A DNA stretch of 30,821 nt, from the IMG/VR virus record IMGVR_UViG_3300048912_000070, positions 1 through 30,821 of that record. One strand, 5' to 3'. The translations under genes and the position numbers were made by a program. The notes under the pieces were generated by a model. The model saw only the letters and a program-made list of their open reading frames with translations. It did no database searches and was not told the origin of the DNA. Every line of letters begins with the position of its first letter. Position 1 is the first letter of the stretch. Source of the DNA: a virus. Positions 1 through 6,390 of the stretch are shown here, piece by piece.

Positions 1-127
1 ATCGAACTCAGGCGGGCGCGTCGGCATCGTGCAAGCGTGCGCCGTGCGCGCTCAATCCTCAACGAAACATCCGGGACGATTCGGGCGAGGCCAGGAGCTA
101 AAGAGGACATGCGAAACGCGCCCGCGG
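1..127. repeat. Left copy of terminal direct repeat (circular assembly overlap)
   Basis: Bases 1-127 are identical to bases 30695-30821. A repeat of exactly 127 bases at the two ends of one contig is what a de Bruijn graph assembler using k=127 leaves on a circular sequence. I infer that the window is one closed unit of about 30,694 bp, either a circular molecule or a circularly permuted or cohesive-ended phage genome. It is probably not a biological terminal repeat. Bases 1-27 hold the first nine codons (minus strand) of the helix-turn-helix gene that is complete at the right end. Confidence 0.93.
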
Positions 128-280
128 TTAGGCGCCTAACCGCGGAAATAACCCCCCTACAGTTCCGCGTACGCGGGACTCGACCCCCCTACAGTCCCGA
201 ATCCCGTCCGCCCGTTCGTCGCGCGTGCTAGGCGGCGCAGGTACATAACTGCCCCTGCGTTTCGCGTGCTAGGCGCAGGC
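28..280. promoter_or_regulatory. Repeat-rich non-coding region upstream of the capsid operon
   Basis: I see no gene between the helix-turn-helix gene (start at 27 on the minus strand) and the terminator at 281. The region contains a perfect 24-bp palindrome at 122-145 (half site CCGCGGTTAGGC) and a perfect 12-bp palindrome CCGCGTACGCGG at 165-176. It also has two copies of ACCCCCCTACAGT (151-163 and 183-195, 32 bp apart) and two copies of CGCGTGCTAGGCG (222-234 and 263-275, 41 bp apart). The motif TAGGCG recurs in the palindrome and in the last pair. It should contain the promoter for the capsid operon. The repeat density also fits a cos/packaging site or an origin, but this is inference. Confidence 0.6.
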
Positions 281-305
281 AAAAAAAACCGCGCCGGAGC
301 GCGGT
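281..305 (-). terminator. Rho-independent terminator of the terminase operon
   Basis: Read on the minus strand, a 7-bp stem (ACCGCGC paired with GCGCGGT, loop TCCG) is followed directly by eight T. It lies 58 bp downstream of the stop codon of the last gene of the long early/packaging operon (364-720). It separates that operon from the capsid operon, which begins again at the other end of the circle. Confidence 0.9.
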
Positions 306-363
306 CGGTCGAAGGTGGCGAAGGTGGCGCACTCGCAGGAGCGCGATCTTCGCGATCTTCGGG

Positions 364-720
364 CTACATCGCGACGCCCTTCATGCAGTCGCCGAGGCGT
401 CCATGCGCGAGGTTCACGCGCGTCGCGGCGTCCGCATCCGAGAGCGTATGCGCGACGACCTCGCCGCTGATCTGCTCGAACTCCAGCGTCGCGGCGCGCG
501 AACATCCGACCGCTTCCGCAGACCCGCTCGCGAAGCGATCGACGTCGGCCTGCGTCGTGTCATCGCGAAGCTTCAGCTCGTGCGCCCGGCTGGCGACGCG
601 TTGCGCGATCAGGTCGATCGACTGACCGAGCGAGAGTGCAGCGTCACCGCTCTCGCTCGCATACGCGGGCGATGCGAGCAGCGCGAGGACGATCAGGGAA
701 GCGGCAGGACGGACGCGCAT
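364..720 (-). CDS. Small exported protein, function unknown
   Basis: The 118-residue product begins with a short positive stretch (MRVRP), a hydrophobic core (ASLIVLALLA) and an A-Y-A site near residue 20. This is a clear Sec signal peptide, so the mature protein of about 97 residues should reach the periplasm or beyond. The mature part is mostly helical and polar, with two cysteines (in VGCS and GDCM) that could form a disulfide. It is the last gene of the terminase operon, 71 bp after the large terminase subunit and just before a strong terminator. I do not recognise the family. Superinfection exclusion, a lysis accessory role or a lysogenic conversion trait are all possible; none is shown. 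Confidence 0.75.
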   Translation of the reverse strand: MRVRPAASLIVLALLASPAYASESGDAALSLGQSIDLIAQRVASRAHELKLRDDTTQADVDRFASGSAEAVGCSRAATLEFEQISGEVVAHTLSDADAATRVNLAHGRLGDCMKGVAM

Positions 721-791
721 CGGGTGAACTCGGGAACATGGGCGCCCATTGTCGCCGCCCGCGCCCGCGTGAAGTCGTGACCCGGCCCGGC

Positions 792-2339
792 TTATCCGAT
801 CATCGACGCGATGTCGGCGACGCCCGAGGGCTGCGTCGCGCCGCGGAGCGCCATCGCCAGCGCGACGGCCGGGTCGATGCGGCGCGTCCGCAGCCGCTTA
901 TCGAACTTGCGATTCCCGGCGTGATCCCGGCTGATCGCGACGTTCGCGACGGACCAGCGCAGGACCGGGTGCGCGCCGTGTCGCAGGTTGCCGTTCAGTA
1001 CCGCCGTCTCCATCGCATCGACGGCGGTCGTGAAGTCCTTGAAGCCCTGACCCATCTCGACGAGCGGAAGCGCGACGCCGATCTTCGCGAGCTGCAGCCG
1101 CAGCTCGGCGATCCGCCAGCGGTCGAACATGATCGTCCCCATCGGGAGCGCGCTGCAGATTTCGCCGAGACGTTCGGAGAGGTGTGCATAGTCGATCATC
1201 GAGCCGGGCATCGTCTCGATGAGGCCCTGCTTGATCCACACGGAATAGGGCGCGCGGTCGGTGCGCTCGCGGTCTTCGATCGTGTCCGCCGGTGTCCATA
1301 AATGCAGGCGCGTCTGCCAGCGTCCCTCGCGATCCTGCGCGACGAGTGCGAGCGCGGTCAGGTCGTGACGCGCGGACAGATCGAGACCGCCGAAAACGGG
1401 GCCGACCGCGAACGCGTCGTCGTCGACGGGACCGCTGCAGGCATCCCAGAGCGCGGGCGGGATGAAGTGCTCGACCGCGCGGACGCGCTGATTCAGGATG
1501 AAATTCCGGAACGCGGCCTCGCGCGACGGCAGGCGCGCCGCTTCCGCCGCCTGACGTTCGAGGTCCGCGCGATCGCGGACGCCGTACTTCATCGCCGGGT
1601 TCGCGATCTCCCACGCTTTCACGTCACCGAGCGCGCAGTCTTTCGGCGCCGCGTGTAAGTGACAGATGATCGCCGGGTCGTCCGCCTTCAGTGCGTCGTC
1701 GATCAGGATCGAGAACAGGTCGTCGTCGTTCGCCGCCTGCGTCGAAATGATGATTTCGAGCGAATCGGCATAGGACCCCATCGCCGTCGTTAACGCATTG
1801 AAGAGCGCGTCGTCGGGTCCTTCGACCTGACCGAGTTCGTCGTGAATGCAGAGACGCACGCCGTAACCGACGGCCGTCGTCGCTTCTGCACTGATCGCGC
1901 GGTACGTCGTCCCGAACCGAGGACAGACGATTTCCTTCGCCGCGTCGCGGATCGTGAAGTGTTGCGCGAGTCCGCTCGCGCGGATCATCTTCTTCGCGTA
2001 CTCGAAGACGACCGACGCCTGCTGACGTGACCGCGCCGCGCTCAGGACGAGCGAGTTCTCGACCATCAGCGGACCGGCGAGCGCGGCGAGGACGATGATC
2101 GCGACGGTCGCCGTCTTCGTGTTCCGGCGCGCGACCGAGAGGATCGCGCGACGCACGCCACCGCGGAACGCGTCGGTGATGAAGTCGAGCTGAAACGGCA
2201 TCAGCAGCAGCGGGCGCCCGACATGCTCGCCCTCGGGAACGCGCAGACGTTCGGCGAACGCGACGACCTCGCGCGCGAGCTGCGTCGGGCGGCGACGTCG
2301 CGGCCGGCGAACAGATACGGCGCGCGTCGCCACTGCCAC
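792..2339 (-). CDS. terL: Terminase large subunit (HK97/Terminase_1 type)
   Basis: The 515-residue product is the ATPase-nuclease motor that cuts and packages phage DNA into proheads through the portal. The Walker A region is ARRNTKTA at residues 70-77, a deviant form of the usual A-x-x-N-G-K-S/T of this family. Walker B is CIHDE at 164-168 and the coupling motif ISTQ is at 198-201. The RNase H-like nuclease domain shows the acidic residues D320 (GLDLS), D406 (MFDRW) and D489 (RRIDPAVAL). The length is usual. It starts with GTG ten bases after the small subunit stop, preceded by AAGGGG. The family match suggests cos-type packaging, often with an HNH partner, which is present at 3192-3530. Confidence 0.95.
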   Translation of the reverse strand: MAVATRAVSVRRPRRRRPTQLAREVVAFAERLRVPEGEHVGRPLLLMPFQLDFITDAFRGGVRRAILSVARRNTKTATVAIIVLAALAGPLMVENSLVLSAARSRQQASVVFEYAKKMIRASGLAQHFTIRDAAKEIVCPRFGTTYRAISAEATTAVGYGVRLCIHDELGQVEGPDDALFNALTTAMGSYADSLEIIISTQAANDDDLFSILIDDALKADDPAIICHLHAAPKDCALGDVKAWEIANPAMKYGVRDRADLERQAAEAARLPSREAAFRNFILNQRVRAVEHFIPPALWDACSGPVDDDAFAVGPVFGGLDLSARHDLTALALVAQDREGRWQTRLHLWTPADTIEDRERTDRAPYSVWIKQGLIETMPGSMIDYAHLSERLGEICSALPMGTIMFDRWRIAELRLQLAKIGVALPLVEMGQGFKDFTTAVDAMETAVLNGNLRHGAHPVLRWSVANVAISRDHAGNRKFDKRLRTRRIDPAVALAMALRGATQPSGVADIASMIG

Positions 2340-2348
2340 GACAGCCCC

Positions 2349-2804
2349 TTACTTCTTCGCGGTCTTCGCGCTCGTCGAGGGAACCGCGAAGAGTCCGCGC
2401 CAGCCGTCCTCGCCCGGTTGCGTCGACTGCGCGGTCGGATTGTTGGCGAGGACGCCGTGAACCTCGCGGAGCGTGCGCGTCGCCGGATACATCCGCAGGT
2501 CACGCTGCAGGCGATGGACTGCAGCGAACGCGAGCCGGACTTCTTTCCGGTACGGCCGCAGGTTGTCCTCGCCGTTCGCGTCGGCTTCGGCGAGTTCGTT
2601 CCGGGCGCGGTCATACATGTCGATCGCGTCGAGATAGAGCAGCATCCCGCGGACGTCCGTCGGCGTGAAGTAGCCCGCGGGCATCCGCGCGAACTCGCGA
2701 TTCCAGAGTGCGAGGCGATGCGCGTCGAGGTCTGCAGGCGGTGCGACCTGCACGTTCAGGCGCCGCTCGCTCGGGTCCTTCGTCGGCCTTCCTTTCCTCG
2801 TCAT
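2349..2804 (-). CDS. terS: Terminase small subunit (P27 family)
   Basis: The 151-residue product is the DNA-recognition subunit of the packaging terminase. It opens with the basic segment MTRKGRPTKDPSERRLN and continues with helices around residues 25-120 in the pattern of P27-type small terminases, including W-x-R-E-F and the TPTDVRGMLLYLDAIDMYDRA helix region. The C-terminal tail is low in structure and Lys/Ala-rich. It lies immediately before the large subunit, and GGGAG precedes the ATG by nine bases. The 170 bp upstream (2805-2974) hold no gene; they contain a run of eight C and weak hairpins and could include the cos site or a promoter. Confidence 0.9.
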   Translation of the reverse strand: MTRKGRPTKDPSERRLNVQVAPPADLDAHRLALWNREFARMPAGYFTPTDVRGMLLYLDAIDMYDRARNELAEADANGEDNLRPYRKEVRLAFAAVHRLQRDLRMYPATRTLREVHGVLANNPTAQSTQPGEDGWRGLFAVPSTSAKTAKK

Positions 2805-2974
2805 ATCCCGGTTCTCCCTCGTTATTCCGGCGTTTTCACGGGCATACCGCGACCGTCGTCATCGTTTTTCGTCGATTCTTAATGCTTCGGCGGGTAGGGC
2901 TGCGGTAGCGAAGGTCGTTCAGACTTCGCCCTGCATCCCCCCCCGGCATGTCCCCGCCGGTTTTTCGCTGGCGA

Positions 2975-3184
2975 TCACATGCTTCGTCGCAGTCGATCGA
3001 GTCGGGCGCGTGCCTCGATCCCTTCGACCGCTGCATCGACGAGCGCGGCGACGACGCGCGCCTGCACGGGGATAGACGCGAGGTCCGAGCGTTGCGCGCG
3101 CTGGCGTAGCGCCTGCCACTGGGGATCGACTGATCGAGTCGGTGCGTCCTCGCCGTGTCCGCAGTACGGGCAACGGCAGGACAT
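2975..3184 (-). CDS. Small zinc-ribbon-like protein
   Basis: The 69-residue product starts MSCRCPYCGHGED, giving a C-x-C-x-x-C cluster typical of small zinc-binding knuckles, followed by an Arg/Ala-rich helical segment ending RLRRSM. It starts eight bases after the HNH gene stop codon and lies between HNH and the small terminase subunit. I infer a nucleic-acid or protein-binding accessory of the packaging module, but no specific family is recognised. There is no convincing Shine-Dalgarno sequence, so expression would depend on coupling. Confidence 0.6.
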   Translation of the reverse strand: MSCRCPYCGHGEDAPTRSVDPQWQALRQRAQRSDLASIPVQARVVAALVDAAVEGIEARARLDRLRRSM

Positions 3185-3191
3185 CGAACGG

Positions 3192-3530
3192 TTAAGGCTC
3201 ACGGTTCCACCAGTGCGCGGGGTCGCGCGGTTGTCCATCTGCTCGGGCGCCGAAGTCCTCGGGGTTTCCCTTGCGACCTTTCTCGGCGTGACGTTTCGCG
3301 TCGCATAACTTGCAGAGCGTGCGAAGGTTGGAGAGGACGAGGGCCAGCTCAGGCCGACGCTTCCTCGGCTCGATGTGATCGACACGGGACCAGCCACGCG
3401 CGCGCACTGAGCGCCCGCACCAGACGCACGCGTAACGGTCACGCCGCAGAACCTGACCGCGTACATCGCGCCAGTCCTGCGAGAGATAGAACGGGTCGGT
3501 CGCCTTATGCGGACGCGTCGTCGCCGACAT
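3192..3530 (-). CDS. HNH endonuclease
   Basis: The 112-residue product has the full HNH signature: a C-x-x-C pair at residues 35 and 38 (CVWC), the DH dipeptide at 51-52 (RVDHIEP), N68 (LSNLR), a second C-x-x-C at 73 and 76 (CKLC) and a final His at 81 (KRHAEKG). It is a metal-dependent DNA nickase or endonuclease. In many cos-type phages with a P27/HK97 terminase, a stand-alone HNH protein encoded just upstream of the small subunit is needed for specific cutting at cos, and the position here fits that role. The start overlaps the previous gene by 26 bases; GAGAG lies before the ATG. Confidence 0.92.
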   Translation of the reverse strand: MSATTRPHKATDPFYLSQDWRDVRGQVLRRDRYACVWCGRSVRARGWSRVDHIEPRKRRPELALVLSNLRTLCKLCDAKRHAEKGRKGNPEDFGARADGQPRDPAHWWNREP

Positions 3531-3750
3531 CGCGCGCGCTCTCGGGTTTGGGGATCAGGAGGTTCCGCCAGTCGCCCATCGCGACACGCGCGGCGGCCTC
3601 GGGCGCGGTCCAGTACGCGGGATCGTCGCCGAACGTCGTCGCCTGATCGCGCGCGGATTGATCGGCCTCGAAGTCGGCCTCGTCACGTTGCACGCCTGAG
3701 ACACCGACCATGTACTCGGCGAACCGCTGCAGCCATAGGTCACGGGTCAT
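3505..3750 (-). CDS. Conserved-looking small protein, unknown
   Basis: The 81-residue acidic protein (MTRDLWLQRFAEYMVGVSG...) has aromatic-rich helices in the first 20 residues and a WTAPEAAARVAMGDWRNLL segment near the C-terminus. No membrane segment, signal peptide or cysteine is present. It lies seven bases after the 38-residue membrane protein gene and overlaps the HNH gene, so it belongs to the same operon. I cannot assign a function; a role near packaging or replication is suggested only by position. Confidence 0.7.
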   Translation of the reverse strand: MTRDLWLQRFAEYMVGVSGVQRDEADFEADQSARDQATTFGDDPAYWTAPEAAARVAMGDWRNLLIPKPESARDVGDDASA

Positions 3751-3757
3751 AGATTCC

Positions 3758-3874
3758 TCACGGGAAGACGGCCGCCGCGAGCAGGTTCACGACGATCGAG
3801 AAGACGACGCCGAACAGCGTCCCGAACGAGAACGCGAGCGCGAGGTCGCCGGAGCTGAAACGGCGCGCGGTCAT
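3758..3874 (-). CDS. 38-residue single-span membrane protein
   Basis: The product is MTARRFSSGD followed by a continuous hydrophobic stretch of about 24 residues (LALAFSFGTLFGVVFSIV and on) to the C-terminus. The short positive N-terminus suggests an N-in topology with the span filling the rest of the protein. The ATG overlaps the preceding stop as ATGA (3871-3874), which supports the start and translational coupling. Since no normal holin is found, this small protein is one candidate for membrane permeabilisation, with no direct evidence. It could also be a superinfection exclusion peptide. Confidence 0.65.
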   Translation of the reverse strand: MTARRFSSGDLALAFSFGTLFGVVFSIVVNLLAAAVFP

Positions 3875-4188
3875 GCGTGCGCGCTCCTGACATGCGCGCG
3901 CCATGACATGACGAGCGTCACCGCATCCTCGACGCTCTCGACGACCTCGATCGCGCCGCCGCGCCAATCGCGCGCGAACGCGGACTGACCGGGATTCAGC
4001 CCGGCGCGGCCGTAGCGCGTGTCGGGGTTTTTGATCTCGACGAGATGATTCACGCCGACGCATCCGACGACGAGGTCGGGCCAGTTCGGAACGCCAGCGA
4101 ACGCCGTGTCGGCGACCGTGCAGCCCAGTCGCTCGAACATCGAGACGACGTCCGCATGATTCGCGTCGCGGCTTCCGCGGTGTTTCAC
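3871..4188 (-). CDS. VRR-NUC-like PD-(D/E)xK nuclease
   Basis: The 105-residue product matches the small VRR-NUC fold seen in many phages. Residues 37-38 give PD (WPDLVVG), 51-53 give the E-x-K (LVEIKNP) of the catalytic core, and a conserved-type Gln follows at 68 (NPGQSAFA). These residues fit a metal-dependent structure-specific nuclease, perhaps a Holliday junction or flap nuclease used in recombination or to prepare DNA for packaging. It starts with GTG overlapping the previous stop as GTGA. I am confident of the fold and uncertain of the substrate. Confidence 0.82.
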   Translation of the reverse strand: MKHRGSRDANHADVVSMFERLGCTVADTAFAGVPNWPDLVVGCVGVNHLVEIKNPDTRYGRAGLNPGQSAFARDWRGGAIEVVESVEDAVTLVMSWRAHVRSAHA

Positions 4189-4430
4189 GCGTCCGGGTCC
4201 TCGTCGATGCAGAAGACGAGCGGGAGTTCCTGATACTCGAATGCGGCCCAGTGTTCGACGGCGTACTCGCGCCAGCGGCGCACCAGCACGAGACCGCGCC
4301 CCTCGATGATGCGCTCGACGAGTTCGTGATCTTTCTCGCGGGTGTCGAGGCGCAGTTCGGGCCAGAGCGACGGTTCAGGGAACGCGACGCCGCAGGCCGC
4401 GCAGAAGTGCGGATCGGGTTGTGTCGTCAT
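4185..4430 (-). CDS. Small protein with a C-x-x-C knuckle, unknown
   Basis: The 81-residue product begins MTTQPDPHFCAACGVAFPEP. The single C-A-A-C knuckle could bind zinc, with H8 or a distant cysteine completing the site. The middle is charged (DTREKDHELVERIIEGRG) and the end carries WREYAVEHWAAFEYQELPLVF. The ATG overlaps the upstream stop as ATGA (4427-4430), so the longer possible frame upstream was not used. It ends in a GTGA overlap with the nuclease gene. No family is recognised. Confidence 0.7.
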   Translation of the reverse strand: MTTQPDPHFCAACGVAFPEPSLWPELRLDTREKDHELVERIIEGRGLVLVRRWREYAVEHWAAFEYQELPLVFCIDEDPDA

Positions 4431-4780
4431 GCCTGCGCGCTCCAGAGTCCAGCCTTCACGAGATGACGTCGAGCGAGCCATCGACCGACGCCTGCGGCTT
4501 CTGCTGCTGCGGTGATCGTCGGCTTCTCTGCGGTCAGGTACGCCTCGACGACCGCGCCATGCGTCGCGAGGTCGCGCAGCTCGTCGGCGTAGCGGCTCGG
4601 CTGATACTCGACGCTCGGCGCGTCCGCGATGCGGTCAGGATTCGCGAGGTAGAAGCAGAGCGTCGGGATGTCGCCGCCCGTGATGTCGAGCGCGCGGCGC
4701 AGCGATCCGAACGTCGTCTCGATCTCGTCGAGCGCGGGAACGCGCAGCAGGTAGCCGGTATTCACTCGGCGTGCGTCCAT
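4427..4780 (-). CDS. Unknown protein with a possible C-terminal helix-turn-helix
   Basis: The 117-residue product ends with TITAAAEAAGVGRWLARRHL, a pattern like a helix-turn-helix (Ala-rich helix, G turn, basic recognition helix). The first 80 residues are mixed helical, with one cysteine in IPTLCFYLANP. Start and stop are both fixed by overlaps: TGATG with the upstream gene at 4780 and ATGA with the downstream gene at 4427. Transcription control or DNA binding is a reasonable guess from the C-terminus; the family is not recognised. Confidence 0.7.
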   Translation of the reverse strand: MDARRVNTGYLLRVPALDEIETTFGSLRRALDITGGDIPTLCFYLANPDRIADAPSVEYQPSRYADELRDLATHGAVVEAYLTAEKPTITAAAEAAGVGRWLARRHLVKAGLWSAQA

Positions 4781-5007
4781 CAGTTCACGCTCCGCGGGAC
4801 CATCGTCGCGGTGACGACGAGTGTGTGCAGTCGCCCGTCGACCTTGCCGTCGATGCAGACCTGCCACGTCCCACCGCGCGCGCCGCAGTGAACGCACTGC
4901 GCGGCGTGAGCGACGCACGCGAGGAAGTCGAGCGAGACGGGCAACGTGTCGAAGTCGAGCGGGAGGAACGTCTTCTCAGGGATCGCGGGCTGCTTAGATG
5001 AGCGCAT
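4780..5007 (-). CDS. Small C-x-x-C protein, unknown
   Basis: The 75-residue product contains CVAHAAQCVHCGARGGTW around residues 30-47, with three cysteines and a His that could form a zinc site, followed by a beta-rich tail (WQVCIDGKVDGRLHTLVVTATMV). It overlaps the previous gene by 14 bases and the next by one (TGATG). It is one of several small zinc-knuckle-like proteins in this operon (also at 2975-3184 and 4185-4430). No function is recognised. Confidence 0.65.
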   Translation of the reverse strand: MRSSKQPAIPEKTFLPLDFDTLPVSLDFLACVAHAAQCVHCGARGGTWQVCIDGKVDGRLHTLVVTATMVPRSVN

Positions 5008-5371
5008 GAGCGTCCCCCAGAGCGAACGACGGCGCGCAGAACGCGATCCCGGCCGCGATGTCTTTCACGTCCGCCTCGCGCGTCACGACCATCACGATTG
5101 AATCGAGCGTCGCGTGATGGACGGATTCGAGATACAGCGCGCCGTGATCCTGCGTCAGCGCGAGCGACGGCCAGCCGGCGCCGTCCCGTCCGCGCCGACG
5201 GTGCGTCGTCCGCAGCACGGCAGACACGATCTCCGCGGCTTCGCGTGCGTTATGTGCGCGCGCGTCAGCGACGAGGAACGGCGGGCGCGTGCGATCGGCG
5301 AGGATCGCCACGGCGACGAGCTGCGGCGTCGCCTGCGCGCGTTGGAGCGCCATCAGGTCCTGACGGTTCAT
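4994..5371 (-). CDS. Hypothetical protein
   Basis: The 125-residue product (MNRQDLMALQRAQATPQLVAVAILADRTRPP...) is an alpha/beta-looking soluble protein with repeated Val/Ala/Ile strands, the motif LTQDHGALYLESVHHATLDS in the middle, and no signal peptide. I chose the ATG at 5371 over an in-frame GTG three codons earlier because it forms the ATGA overlap with the upstream stop that is usual in this genome. No domain is recognised. Confidence 0.7.
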   Translation of the reverse strand: MNRQDLMALQRAQATPQLVAVAILADRTRPPFLVADARAHNAREAAEIVSAVLRTTHRRRGRDGAGWPSLALTQDHGALYLESVHHATLDSIVMVVTREADVKDIAAGIAFCAPSFALGDAHALI

Positions 5372-5625
5372 GCGAGCCACCGGATCGCCGCATACGCGCC
5401 CACGAGCAGCACGAGGACCGGGATCGCGATCGCGACGACGATGACCGTGACGTATGCGACGCGGCTCCAGAGATGAGCGCGCAGGCGGCGACGATTCGAG
5501 CGCGGCGTCGCGCGTGCGATGGACTCGGTCGCGGCTTGGCGCAGGCTCTCGTCGAGGCGGTGAAGACGGACGAGTTCGAGCATGTCCGGGACGGCGTCGT
5601 GCGTGCTTTCGCTTTCGCTTTTCAT
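5368..5625 (-). CDS. Small tail-anchored membrane protein
   Basis: The 85-residue product has a polar N-terminal half (MKSESESTHDAVPDMLELV), a strongly basic region (TPRSNRRRLRAHLWSR, residues 40-55) and one long hydrophobic segment near the C-terminus (YVTVIVVAIAIPVLVLLVG, then AYAAIRWLA). The basic residues just before the span predict a cytoplasmic N-terminus. It is the first gene of operon C, with GAGG six bases before the ATG. The CGGGW array and 11-bp repeats lie upstream. It could be a holin-like or exclusion protein, but no family is recognised. Confidence 0.75.
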   Translation of the reverse strand: MKSESESTHDAVPDMLELVRLHRLDESLRQAATESIARATPRSNRRRLRAHLWSRVAYVTVIVVAIAIPVLVLLVGAYAAIRWLA

Positions 5626-5674
5626 GCCCTTCCTCGCGTGCGCGGTTGTGGTAATTGCTTAGAGCTTTACAAGC

Positions 5675-5689
5675 GCAGGCCGCGTGCCA
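5675..5689 (-). promoter_or_regulatory. Sigma-54-like -24/-12 element (tentative)
   Basis: The minus strand reads TGGCACGCGGCCTGC, matching the sigma-54 consensus TGGCACG-N4-TTGC at all fixed positions but one (C instead of T before TGC), with the correct GG-to-GC spacing. It lies 50 bp before the first gene of operon C and directly downstream of the CGGGW array, where an activator could bind. Phage use of sigma-54 is rare and a chance match in GC-rich DNA is possible. Confidence 0.3.
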
Positions 5690-5694
5690 ATTTT

Positions 5695-5734
5695 CGGGAG
5701 CTGGCGGGTTTTGCCGGGACCGTGCGGGAATATC
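5695..5734 (-). repeat. CGGGW decamer array C (four units, 10-bp period)
   Basis: CGGGA or CGGGT occurs at 5695, 5705, 5715 and 5725, exactly one unit per 10 bp. On the minus strand the array begins GATATTCCCG. It lies 69 bp before the first gene of operon C. Two arrays of the same period and length lie before operons B and A. All units face one side of the helix, as expected for cooperative binding of a regulator. The binding protein is unknown. Confidence 0.7.
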
Positions 5735-5748
5735 TGAATCTGAACGCC

Positions 5749-5792
5749 TGTGTGTAACCTGTGCATAACGTGTGTGTAACCTGTGCGGCTAC
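5749..5792. repeat. Four tandem 11-bp iteron-like repeats
   Basis: Units read TGTGTGTAACC (5749), TGTGCATAACG (5760), TGTGTGTAACC (5771) and TGTGCGGCTAC (5782), with the last degenerate. Units 1 and 3 sit in a perfect 16-bp direct repeat, TGTGTGTAACCTGTGC, spaced 22 bp (two helical turns). The cluster overlaps the end of the 118-residue protein gene and lies next to array C. Tandem repeats of this kind serve as replication iterons or operators; which applies here is not shown. Confidence 0.65.
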
Positions 5793-6145
5793 GGCGCGCC
5801 CGTTCCGATGTATTGCGCCCGGTGTGAGCCGTTCGACGCGGCCGTCGGCGCGAAGCCGACGCGGGTCACGACGCCGTTATGCAGCGCGCGCAGCAGCACG
5901 CCGCCGAAGGCGCGCATCTCGGCCGGCGCGTCGAGGCCGTGCGTCAATGCGTGCAGGCGAAACTGCTCCGCGGTGAACGGCGTCGTTCGACGTGCAGCAA
6001 AGCGCAGCAGGTGCATCTGCGCGCGGTCCGCCCATCCCTTCGAGTCGTCTTCAGCGTGCAGCGTCGACGAGACGATCCCGCGCTCGCGGCGTGTGCGCGC
6101 CAGTGCGAACGCGTCCGAGTGCGTCTGTGTCGGCGTGCGGGTCAT
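5789..6145 (-). CDS. Possible winged-helix phage protein, unknown role
   Basis: The 118-residue product has the pattern W-A-D-R-A...F-T-A-E-Q-F-R...P-A-E-M-R-A-F-G-G-V-L-L-R-A...G-V-V-T-R-V-G, ending in NGSHRAQYIGTG. This resembles small winged-helix-like proteins common in phage early regions, where the RAxGxV...A...G helix and the following wing would contact DNA. It is the last gene of operon B, coupled to the gene before by ATGA, and its stop codon lies in the iteron-like repeats. A role in replication or regulation is an inference from this placement. Confidence 0.65.
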   Translation of the reverse strand: MTRTPTQTHSDAFALARTRRERGIVSSTLHAEDDSKGWADRAQMHLLRFAARRTTPFTAEQFRLHALTHGLDAPAEMRAFGGVLLRALHNGVVTRVGFAPTAASNGSHRAQYIGTGAP

Positions 6146-6390
6146 AGTCCCAAGTCCTCCCGGTCTTCCTCGTCGATGTGAAACGCGATCGCATCGAGGT
6201 CGTTCGCGATGGCGCGCAGATGTGAGGCGAGATAACGCGCGACGATCGGGCGCCGCGCGCGTTCCGCGCCGTCGTGTATGACGGCGGCGAGGTCGACGCG
6301 GAACTGCTCGCCGGCGATCTCGAAGTCGAGCGCCAGCGGCGGCGGCTCCGGCTCGACGCCGAAGATCGCGAGCGACGTCTGCACGTTCAC
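6142..6390 (-). CDS. Hypothetical protein
   Basis: The 82-residue acidic product starts with GTG (overlapping the previous stop as GTGA). It reads as a short proline-rich N-terminus (GVEPEPPPLALDFE) followed by helices (LASHLRAIANDLDAIAFHIDEEDREDLGL). No cysteine, signal or membrane segment is present. It lies between the excisionase-like gene and the possible winged-helix gene and is coupled to both. No family is recognised. Confidence 0.65.
   Translation of the reverse strand: MNVQTSLAIFGVEPEPPPLALDFEIAGEQFRVDLAAVIHDGAERARRPIVARYLASHLRAIANDLDAIAFHIDEEDREDLGL

Noticed and set aside
2943-2965. Hairpin CCGGC...GCCGG followed by five T on the plus strand
   Set aside because: The stem is only 5 bp and no plus-strand gene precedes it, so I do not call a terminator; the C8 run beside it makes chance pairing easy.
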